Assembly (NCBI GenBank): GCA_964486145.1
Contig: CAZAMT010000013.1
Span: 1 to 33,156, forward strand
Source of the DNA: CAZAMT01 sp964486145
GTDB taxonomy: Bacteria; Bacteroidota; Bacteroidia; Bacteroidales; JAAAOM01
Direction of reading: 5' to 3'
Length of the DNA stretch: 33,156 nt
The position numbers and the translations under genes were made by a program. Each line of letters starts with the position of its first letter. Position 1 is the first letter of the stretch. The notes under the pieces are model-generated. The model saw only the letters and a program-made list of their open reading frames with translations. It was not told the origin of the DNA and ran no database searches. Positions 1-6,644 of this stretch are shown here, piece by piece.

Positions 1-229
1 TTCAGATACAAATGTCCGTAAATGCAATACCTGTTAACAGAGGGAATAACCTGAAAAATAAATCTGGTAGAAAACCCTGAATGAGACTGACCAATGTGTT
101 ATGAACACTGCAATGCTATGAAGGCTCTAAGCCCCGAAGGTTTCACAAAACCAAACATACCCATTACTTGCAATTAGCGTAGCCGTTGTGCCCTGGCGTA
201 TTAGTGACTGAGATTCGATGTTTCAAAAA
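1..229. other. Intergenic stretch downstream of the response regulator
   Basis: No coding region is convincing here. Only two weak inverted repeats are visible: GTGTT/AACAC around 96-108 and GGTTT/AAACC around 139-152. Neither is followed by a clear T-tract, so I do not call a terminator for the response regulator that ends at 230. Confidence 0.5.
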
Positions 230-862
230 TCAAATGAGTCCCTTTTCAATGGCTACTTTCACCAGGCCAACCGAGTTTTTCACTCCCAGTTTCAGAATGA
301 GGTTTTGGCGGTGGGTCTCAACAGTTTTTGGGCTGAGGTATAATTTATCGGCAATTTCCTGGGTAGTATATTCCTCCGAAATCAGCTTTAAGATTTCTTT
401 TTCGCGCCGTGTAAGTTTTGGAAGAAAACTAATACCGGATGCTCGTTGCATGGATTCAGAAACCAGTAATTCTTTCATTTCCTGCTGAACATATTCGCCA
501 CCATCTGCCACTACCTGGATGGCTTCTATGATCTCATTTACCGGTGCATTTTTTAAGACAAATCCATTGGCGCCTGATTTCATCATGTTCTTTAAAAATG
601 CCGTCTGCTTATGCGAGGTAAGACCTATGATTTTTAAATCCTGATGATTTTCTTTTAACATTTTACATAACTGGATACCATCAATGTCAGGTAAATTAAT
701 ATCTAGCAATAATACATCAACTTTTAATTTATCCAGCTTTTCCAGTGTTTGATGTCCGTCAGGGAATGAGGCCAGCAGGTTAATGTCCGGATATTCGTCA
801 AGCACGTTTTTTATTCCGTTTACCAGTAAGGGATGATCGTCGGTAATGGCAATGTTGATCAT
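230..862 (-). CDS. LuxR/NarL-family two-component response regulator
   Basis: This 210-residue protein is a standard NarL-type DNA-binding response regulator. Residues 1-120 form the receiver domain: acidic pair D8/D9, phospho-acceptor D54 in LLLDINLPD, T82 and K104 (FVLKNAP). Residues about 149-200 form the LuxR-type helix-turn-helix, with the signature LTRREKEILKLI and recognition-helix region SPKTVETHRQNL. The ATG overlaps the stop of the upstream histidine kinase as ATGA (859-862), so the two are almost certainly translationally coupled and form a cognate pair. Phosphorylated by that kinase, it probably activates or represses transcription. No target gene is evident next to it, so the regulon is unknown. 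Length and all key residues are normal for the family. Confidence 0.95.
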   Translation of the reverse strand: MINIAITDDHPLLVNGIKNVLDEYPDINLLASFPDGHQTLEKLDKLKVDVLLLDINLPDIDGIQLCKMLKENHQDLKIIGLTSHKQTAFLKNMMKSGANGFVLKNAPVNEIIEAIQVVADGGEYVQQEMKELLVSESMQRASGISFLPKLTRREKEILKLISEEYTTQEIADKLYLSPKTVETHRQNLILKLGVKNSVGLVKVAIEKGLI

Positions 863-2793
863 ACAAGGTTGGTTTTTTGTATCGGGATTTCAATGTTTAC
901 ACTTGTGCCTTCATGGGTTGATGAACGAATATCGAGAGAACCCTGGAGGTACGACACCCGGTTTTCGATATTTGAAAGGCCGATGCCGGATTTATCTGAT
1001 GCTGAATTTTTGAGTACACCTGTATCAAATCCTTTCCCATCGTCTTCAACCGTTATCTGCAGGTTGTCGATGCCGGTAGTGATTTGTACCAAAATTTCGT
1101 TTGCACCTGCATGCTTTAAGCTGTTTTTAACCAGTTCCTGCACCATACGGTAAACGTTCACCGAACGTTCGTCATCCAGGTTGTTTTCTTCACCGAGGTA
1201 CTGAAAATGAATGTTTACGACATCCATACCATTCATGCTCGAAATATAGTTCTCGAGCGCTTCCTTTAAACCAAATTTCTTTACCGCATCGGGCATGAGG
1301 TTGTGTGAAATTGTGCGCACATCATTCATGGTTTGATCGAGCAGCGAGAGGGTTTGATGCTTCTCATTGGGATTGAGGTTTAGTTTTAATGCTGCAAGGT
1401 TTCCGTTAATTCCATCATGGAGTTCTCGCGCAATGCGCATCCGCTCTTTTTCTTCTCCGTCAAGCAATGCTTTAACAACCTCTTTTTCCTTTTCCGATTG
1501 CAGCCGCTGCATTTCTTTACGTGCAATTTTTTTCCTGTTTCGAATGTTAACAAGCAGTAATGCACCAATTATCAAGGTAAGCATAAACAGCACTGCCCCA
1601 ACTGCTACCATCGTGTCTTTTCTGCGGATTTCTCTTTCATTGAGCGCCAGCATTAATTCTTGTTCCTGCAACCGATTTTCCTTTTTTACCAACTGATACT
1701 TGCGATCCAGTTCCTGCAACGCCTCCTGTTGATCGCTTTTGGTAAGCTCGCTGGTAATATTTACATAGTCCGCCAGGTTTTGATATGCCTTGCTGTAATT
1801 ATGATTTTGTATATTCAGATTTGAAAGGTTTCTTAAAACACTGGCATGGATTTGTTTATAGCCGTTTTCCGCGGCAATATCCTGTGCTGCCTGCAAATAA
1901 TATTCTGCGCTATCTGTATTGTTTATTACCAAAAACGTTTCGCCGCAGCGGTTGTAAACTTCCGCGATGTTGTAAGGATTGCCATATTTCAGGGCATTTG
2001 ATTTGGCTCGTGCTGCATAAAACAACGCAGAGTCATATTTCTTGATATCACTGAAATAACTTATCATGGAATTGTACGCCAGCATTTTAGCATATATCTG
2101 GTCAACCATTTCAGCATAAAAAACGGCTGAATCCAGATGGCTTTTGTATTTTTTCGGGTCATCCTGGTCTCTCCAGATATTGGCAAGGTTCATATATAAA
2201 TCCGGTAAATAGGTATTATCCGAAGTTTTAAATGCAAGATCAAGGGCCTGGCGGTAATAATTTTTAGCTTCGCTCATGTAATTATTGTTATAAAACAAGG
2301 TGCCCACGTTTATAAATGTGGTTAGCAAGCGGAGGGTATCTCCCAGGGATTCATAGGTTTCAATGCCGTCATAATAAATATTTACTGCTTTCTTATAATT
2401 CCCAAGGTACAACTCAATGTTGCCGGAGTTTATCTTGGTTGCGGCTATACCTGCCTGGTACCCAACTTCTTCGAACAGCTTTATGGCTATTTCATTGTGT
2501 TTTAGTGCTGCTTCGTAATCTCCCATGTCCGAGTAAACAATACCACGATAATTATGGGATTGCCCCAATCGCAACTTATCCTCCATTTTATCTGCCAGAG
2601 TTCCTGCCTGTTCATAGATATTTATGGCACTGTCTGGTGACTGTAATTCAATTTGATAGCCGACATTAAAAAGTGAGTCAATGTAATTTGTATCGACTAC
2701 CATTTGAGCGTTCAATTTACTGGAAGGAGTAAGGATAAAACACACTAAAACAAGCGTGAACAATCTGCAAATGGTTTGATGATGAGTATCCAT
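859..2793 (-). CDS. TPR-containing membrane sensor histidine kinase (HisKA_3 type)
   Basis: This 644-residue kinase has an N-terminal signal sequence (about 1-30, ending KLNAQ), a large tetratricopeptide-repeat region (about 35-350), a short coiled coil (about 355-392), one membrane helix (about 395-415) and a cytoplasmic kinase core. The dimerisation/phosphorylation helix contains RIARELHDGINGN with phospho-acceptor H459. The ATPase part has an N-box (QELVKNSLKHAGA, N557), DDGKGFD (584-590) and GIGLSNI (603-609). HisKA_3/HATPase kinases of this sort pair with NarL-type regulators, which matches the overlapping downstream gene. Given the signal sequence and single later helix, the TPRs should be periplasmic, a layout common in Bacteroidota; the ligand or partner is unknown. 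The ATG at 2793 gives a proper signal peptide. No convincing promoter was found upstream. Confidence 0.93.
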   Translation of the reverse strand: MDTHHQTICRLFTLVLVCFILTPSSKLNAQMVVDTNYIDSLFNVGYQIELQSPDSAINIYEQAGTLADKMEDKLRLGQSHNYRGIVYSDMGDYEAALKHNEIAIKLFEEVGYQAGIAATKINSGNIELYLGNYKKAVNIYYDGIETYESLGDTLRLLTTFINVGTLFYNNNYMSEAKNYYRQALDLAFKTSDNTYLPDLYMNLANIWRDQDDPKKYKSHLDSAVFYAEMVDQIYAKMLAYNSMISYFSDIKKYDSALFYAARAKSNALKYGNPYNIAEVYNRCGETFLVINNTDSAEYYLQAAQDIAAENGYKQIHASVLRNLSNLNIQNHNYSKAYQNLADYVNITSELTKSDQQEALQELDRKYQLVKKENRLQEQELMLALNEREIRRKDTMVAVGAVLFMLTLIIGALLLVNIRNRKKIARKEMQRLQSEKEKEVVKALLDGEEKERMRIARELHDGINGNLAALKLNLNPNEKHQTLSLLDQTMNDVRTISHNLMPDAVKKFGLKEALENYISSMNGMDVVNIHFQYLGEENNLDDERSVNVYRMVQELVKNSLKHAGANEILVQITTGIDNLQITVEDDGKGFDTGVLKNSASDKSGIGLSNIENRVSYLQGSLDIRSSTHEGTSVNIEIPIQKTNLV

Positions 2794-2896
2794 AAATTAA
2801 TATGCAGGATAAAATGCTTCAGTTTAAAAATCAAAGGAATAACAGCAAACTGAGCCGGATGTTTAGTCATGATTACAATTTGAGAAAGAACGAGAG

Positions 2897-2941
2897 AAAT
2901 GTGGTGAAAGAACTCTCAAATAAAAAGTTTTCACCACATTT
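2897..2941 (-). terminator. Hairpin downstream of the rhodopsin gene
   Basis: A perfect 13-bp inverted repeat (2897-2909 AAATGTGGTGAAA; 2929-2941 its complement) with a 19-nt loop begins 17 nt after the rhodopsin stop codon. On the minus strand the hairpin is followed by only a broken pyrimidine run, so it may be a weak terminator or an mRNA 3'-end stabiliser. It separates the rhodopsin from the histidine kinase gene. Confidence 0.6.
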
Positions 2942-2958
2942 TGCCATTTCCCGATGGT

Positions 2959-3804
2959 TTACTTTTCAATTTCGTTAAAATGGTAACCTTCTTTTTTACT
3001 GATGGATTGAGCTGCAACTGTTAACATCACACCATAAATCACCTTGGACATAACATCAGCAATCGTATAGGTTATCTGGCGTCCTACCACACCTGTTTCA
3101 TTGTAAAAACCACCTTCAACACCCAATAAATGAGGCATTAAATAAGCTCCCGGGTATAACATCCACGAAATCAGAAAAAGAATCCAAATAGTGTTTAGCG
3201 CTCTGTGAGCGGTTTGCGGCACATCTTCTTTTCCTTCCTTGATTACCCGGTTCATGAGTATCAAAATGTGGATAAAAAATACGGTTGAAATAGCACCCCA
3301 AATAAAGAAATACCGAATATTGGTTACTTCATAATACTGTCCGATGTAACCTGTAATAATCATAGCCGCCCCGGAGAACCAAAACTGGTTACGTATGCTT
3401 GAAAATTTACTCTTCTTGAGTGTAACTACAAACAGAATTTGAAATAAAAGCATTGGTACATCTATCAACCAGTTCAGGTAGCGGTAACCATTGTTAAATA
3501 AATCAGCTCCGGGTGCAAGAAAGTATTTGCCCCGGCTTTGATCAAACTCAAAAGCACTTGTCCAGTTGTTTGCCTGCTTGTAAAGCAATAAAAAAGCACT
3601 AACCATCACCACAACTGACAATACGGAAGAAATCCGGTAACGCGGCCGGACGGTTTTCATTGTTAAAACAAAGTACAACAGACCCGCAAGCATTACAGCA
3701 TATCCCAATGTCAGAACATGAGCCACCATTTGATAGCCCATTTCTGAAAATCCCTGTTCCATTCCCACATAGTTTTCGAATGTGGCATTACCTAATTGTT
3801 TCAT
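2959..3804 (-). CDS. Light-driven sodium-pumping rhodopsin (NaR, NDQ motif, KR2-like)
   Basis: This 281-residue seven-helix membrane protein is a microbial rhodopsin. Starting from ATG 3804, helix C reads RYLNWLIDVPMLLFQ with R108, N111, D115 and Q122, the NDQ signature of light-driven Na+ pumps (KR2: N112, D116, Q123). Helix G has the retinal Schiff-base lysine K254 in ADVMSKVIYG, with D250. H29, S69, D101, N105 and R242 also match KR2 as I recall it. The N-terminus (MKQLGNATFENYVG) aligns with KR2's N-terminal cap and decides the start; a TTG two codons earlier is less likely. It should sit in the inner membrane and export Na+ (or H+ when Na+ is absent) using light. Two cytoplasmic-cavity positions differ from KR2: N61 corresponds to S60 and G263 to T262. 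It appears monocistronic, with no retinal-synthesis gene in the window. Confidence 0.96.
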   Translation of the reverse strand: MKQLGNATFENYVGMEQGFSEMGYQMVAHVLTLGYAVMLAGLLYFVLTMKTVRPRYRISSVLSVVVMVSAFLLLYKQANNWTSAFEFDQSRGKYFLAPGADLFNNGYRYLNWLIDVPMLLFQILFVVTLKKSKFSSIRNQFWFSGAAMIITGYIGQYYEVTNIRYFFIWGAISTVFFIHILILMNRVIKEGKEDVPQTAHRALNTIWILFLISWMLYPGAYLMPHLLGVEGGFYNETGVVGRQITYTIADVMSKVIYGVMLTVAAQSISKKEGYHFNEIEK

Positions 3805-4024
3805 ATCCAATAATTGTTTTAATTAATGACAGATAAACGCAGATCACTTATTTTTGTTTAATGTTTTATATTTTTTATTAAACATTTTAATATGCTTCCG
3901 ACGAACTCCGGTTCAATAACTTCCGCCTGGGCAAGAACAAGTATAGTAAGTGCCTCCAACACAATGATTGTCATGGAGGCAAAACATATTCTCTGTCTAA
4001 TAAATTCATTGATAACAAACAGGT
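3805..4024. other. Intergenic region between the rhodopsin gene and the DUF5996 remnant
   Basis: The divergent gap carries the AT-rich dyad at 3855-3884 and, further out, a stem-loop: TGCCTCCA (3951-3958) pairs with TGGAGGCA (3974-3981), with an inner 5-bp ACAAT/ATTGT pair. The stem-loop lacks a T-tract on either strand. No coding sequence is visible. Promoters for both flanking genes should lie here but could not be pinned down. Confidence 0.45.
3855..3884. promoter_or_regulatory. AT-rich inverted repeat upstream of the rhodopsin gene
   Basis: TGTTTAAT (3855-3862) and ATTAAACA (3877-3884) form a perfect 8-bp dyad with a 14-bp spacer, centred about 65 bp upstream of the rhodopsin ATG. This could be an operator or part of the promoter region. 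I see no clean TAnnTTTG box here, so promoter placement is open. In such AT-rich DNA a chance dyad is possible. Confidence 0.3.
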
Positions 4025-4388
4025 ATGATAACTACAACAAAATGGCCTGATCTACAATTTTTACCCCTTCAGAACACCCTGGAAACCCTTCACCAGTTCA
4101 TTCTATATTATCGGTAAAACAAAACTTAGAATTATGCCCTGGCAAAACCATTTATGGCACAGTGCTTTGTACATTACTTACAACGGTTTTTCCACACAAT
4201 CCATCCCATACCAAGGCGGTGCCTTTCAGGTTGATCTGGATTTTAAGCACCACCGGCTTGTGATACTGACCTCATGGGGCGAAAACCATGAATTAGAATT
4301 GAGGCACAAAACAATAGCCGATTTTTATGGTTTAATACATAAAATCCCTCCTCCATTTTGTCTTAGCGATTCAGTTGTTCCAGCGTAA
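4025..4388 (+). pseudogene. Frameshifted, C-terminally truncated DUF5996-family gene
   Basis: Two adjacent reading frames together give the start of a DUF5996 protein. From ATG 4025 one frame reads KWPDLQFLPLQNTLETLHQF and stops at 4115-4117. The next frame takes over near 4100 and reads IIGKTKLRIMPWQNHLWHSA, continuing through GFSTQSIPY, VDLDFKHHRLVI and KTIADFYGLIHKI to a stop at 4386-4388. From memory, intact members have about 300 residues and the N-terminal order TLETLH, QIVGKIRL, NHWWH, LYVT.RGL.T, IDFDF..H.L, SVADFY, all recognisable here. About two thirds of the protein is missing after IHKI. The function of the family is not established. A one-base indel near 4100 and a 3' deletion explain the state best; a short functional protein from ATG 4134 is a less likely alternative. 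Confidence 0.7.
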
Positions 4389-4861
4389 GTTGCCCACCTG
4401 TACCATTCTATTGATAATATGCTTGCATACATTGCCTGTTTAGGCAGACAAGGGCGAACAGTCTGTACGTGTCATGCAAAATGATGCAGGAGAGGTGATA
4501 TTATATTATTCAGGCTATAAGCTTAAAAAGAATGATGAATAATGTTTAACATTCTAAGGAATCAAACTTGTATCCGGAGTTTACAAAAAATACTGTCTAT
4601 ACCTTTTATTTTGAAAGAATTTTTATGAAATCATGAGCGGGTTGATAAACAACGGGGGAAGTGAGAAGATGATTTTTATTCACTATTATACAAACTGCCT
4701 ATCGCATTGAGGAATAAATTGCACGTAAATCACTGTCTTTCAAGAATTGGGTGTTCCATTTTTCAAAACAAGAGTATGTTACGAGTCCATCGTAAATAAA
4801 ACAAATTGTACATTATTTTATAATTTTAACATTCGGTAATGTTATATTTAATGAATCAATC
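4389..4861. other. Gene-poor stretch with small repeats
   Basis: No supported gene lies here. A small inverted repeat TGCCT/AGGCA (4433-4446) resembles one in the gap 6371-6644. A 22-codon open frame (4474-4542) encodes a short polar peptide and may be a remnant. Close to the next gene, TAACATT-CGGT-AATGTTA (4827-4844) forms a 7-bp hairpin 17 nt before the ATG at 4862 and could be an operator or leader hairpin. The promoter of that gene is expected here, but no full consensus was found. Confidence 0.45.
4827..4844 (+). promoter_or_regulatory. Short hairpin/dyad just before the secreted-protein gene
   Basis: TAACATT (4827-4833) and AATGTTA (4838-4844) form a perfect 7-bp dyad with a CGGT centre, ending 17 nt before the ATG at 4862. 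It may be an operator or an mRNA leader stem. No supporting second copy was found in the window. Confidence 0.3.
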
Positions 4862-6370
4862 ATGACACGATTACTCCTATTGCTCATGGCTTTAACATCT
4901 TTTCAATGGCTTACCATAAAGGCCCAGGATGCCGACGTCCAATGGAATCTCCGTGAAAAGGACAGGATGCTCGAAAGTATCCGTGAGGGTAAAACGTATA
5001 CAGGATTGATTAAGCCTGAATATGAATTTATGGTTCATCAGGTTGTTCCCAAACCTGACACGGTTACCCATATACTGCTGAGTGTTTATGATAGTGTTGT
5101 TTGTAAATACGTGAACGACAATGCAACAAATGTGGTGCAGCATATCTTTGAGGAACTTGCAAATAATGATTTCGCAGCATGTACCCGCACTTTTCGATCA
5201 CCTATGGTGCTGGAACAAACCTTTATCGGTCATAAAAACAGAAAATTGGTAACATCGGTAAATGTCGACATAGATACCTATTCGTTGGCTTTTTTGGAGA
5301 ATGATAACGATTATGAAATATATGAAGAGTTGCCTCCAAATAATATTCCATTAGCGGTGCTGGAAGATGCTAATTTACTGTATGCATCATCTAAAAATGA
5401 GTTATACATTACAAAAGGACAGCAGATGTTGCCTGTAGATATAAAATCCACTGATTTGTTTGCAAATGACAGATTCAGGCGAAATATGGTAAAAGTGTTT
5501 GAGAACCATTTTTATACGCATACTAATGTGAACGATAAAATGGGCCTTGTTCAGATAGACCCTGAAACCGGTGATGCAAAAGTTATAACAGATACAGGCA
5601 TTTTAAGCGGGTTTTCTTCAACTTATGCTTATATTTTAGAGCCGGAAGGTTTATCCAGAATAAAGACAGGAAAGAAAAAGAAAGAATTTTTAATTTCTCC
5701 TGCTTTATTTGAAATAATTGAAATACCCTCATTACTCATTCCGGATAAAGATGATCATTCCTTTTATTTCTCCACGGGTAGCGGTATCGGAATTATTGAA
5801 ATGTCTTTCTTTGACGTGCTTGACATCGATTTTGATGAATACGAATTGCTGGAAAAAGAATATGAAAAAATGAATCAGGAATTTGAAGAGATGGGAATTA
5901 ATCCTTGGGACTATGACGAGATTTTTGAAAAGCATGATGATGCTGCGGTAGAATCTTCTTCAAATGCAGCCGTTGAAATGGAAGCGGAAGTTGAGGAATC
6001 GGTTGAGGTAGAAGTTGTCGAAGAAACCATTGAAACAGAAGCAGTGGATGTGAAAGAAGATATAGGATCAGCTAAAGAATTGGAGACCTATGCCTATGAA
6101 GAAGAGGATCAGGAGCTGCCTGAACTCAATGCAAAGCAGGAAAAAATGGTGGCATCATTTTTCATGTTACAGTCAACCTTGCAGCAAAAGCGACGGAAAA
6201 TTACCGAAATTTTGCAAACCAAAATTAAAACCTTGGGTAAAGTTAAGCATGGTTATCTTCCGGAAGGTTACCATCTTCATCAACATCCCATAAATAAAAC
6301 AATCATGTTTATTCCGGAAAATCCCGAATTCCCGGTGATGAGTGCTGATGATCTGTTGATGTTGGATTAA
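4862..6370 (+). CDS. Secreted acidic protein of unknown function
   Basis: This 502-residue protein was not recognised. It has a typical signal peptide (about 1-22, hydrophobic LLLLLMALTSF, likely cleaved at KAQ), so it is exported. Residues about 25-320 look like a globular domain rich in beta-strands. Residues about 320-425 are strongly acidic and of low complexity (for example VEVEVVEETIETEAVDV), and are probably disordered. The C-terminal 80 residues contain a basic helix (LQQKRRKITEILQTKIKTL, about 440-458) and a segment with GYLPEGYHLHQHP. No enzyme motif, lipobox or type IX secretion signal is evident. It is transcribed alone and away from its neighbours, so context gives no role. Only the frame starting at 4862 carries the signal sequence. 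Confidence 0.85.
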   Translation: MTRLLLLLMALTSFQWLTIKAQDADVQWNLREKDRMLESIREGKTYTGLIKPEYEFMVHQVVPKPDTVTHILLSVYDSVVCKYVNDNATNVVQHIFEELANNDFAACTRTFRSPMVLEQTFIGHKNRKLVTSVNVDIDTYSLAFLENDNDYEIYEELPPNNIPLAVLEDANLLYASSKNELYITKGQQMLPVDIKSTDLFANDRFRRNMVKVFENHFYTHTNVNDKMGLVQIDPETGDAKVITDTGILSGFSSTYAYILEPEGLSRIKTGKKKKEFLISPALFEIIEIPSLLIPDKDDHSFYFSTGSGIGIIEMSFFDVLDIDFDEYELLEKEYEKMNQEFEEMGINPWDYDEIFEKHDDAAVESSSNAAVEMEAEVEESVEVEVVEETIETEAVDVKEDIGSAKELETYAYEEEDQELPELNAKQEKMVASFFMLQSTLQQKRRKITEILQTKIKTLGKVKHGYLPEGYHLHQHPINKTIMFIPENPEFPVMSADDLLMLD

Positions 6371-6644
6371 CTAAATCCTATGGTGGAATTTATTAATGAA
6401 CTACCTCGCCGTAAGCTACCGAGGTACCAAAAGAAGTTTGTTTGTCTATCGATGCAAGTATCCGGGTATTAAACTCATTTATCCCGATACGCTCCGCTAT
6501 CGGGATTATTCACTTTGTTTCCTGCCTAAGCGGGACAGGCTATGAGACCGCTCTGCTAAGTTCGTTCGACTTACAAATTTCAATGCGTTTCACTTTTGAA
6601 ATTTGAGTCTCACGAATAAAAACCTGTTGTTGAATACCCCTGGT
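6371..6644. repeat. Convergent intergenic region rich in inverted repeats
   Basis: Between two convergent genes lie at least four inverted repeats. They are TACCTCG/CGAGGTA (6402-6426); ATCCCGATA/TATCGGGAT with an 8-nt loop (6481-6506); CCTG/CAGG within CCTGCCTAAGCGGGACAGG (6521-6539); and a nested pair with outer TGAGAC/GTCTCA (6543-6548, 6607-6612) around inner CAAATTTCAA/TTGAAATTTG (6574-6583, 6596-6605). The GATCGGG-type palindrome and the CCTGCCTAAG motif look like dispersed Bacteroidota intergenic repeats, though this is from memory. They may also act as terminators for both neighbours, although no long T-tract is present. Confidence 0.6.

Noticed and set aside
139..152. Terminator for the response-regulator operon
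   Set aside because: The stem is only 5 bp and no T-run follows on the minus strand.
3805..3810. TTG start for the rhodopsin two codons upstream
   Set aside because: ATG at 3804 aligns with the KR2 N-terminus as I recall it. The extra two residues have no support.
4134..4388. A small independent 84-residue protein starting at ATG 4134
   Set aside because: Family-like sequence continues in frame upstream of this ATG (IIGKTKLRI) and in the neighbouring frame before that, so it is better explained as the middle of a broken DUF5996 gene.
4474..4542. A 22-codon frame as a small protein gene
   Set aside because: It is too short, with no supporting start context or family. It is kept only as a possible gene scrap.
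6481..6540. CRISPR-like repeat array
   Set aside because: The palindromes differ from one another and show no regular repeat-spacer spacing.
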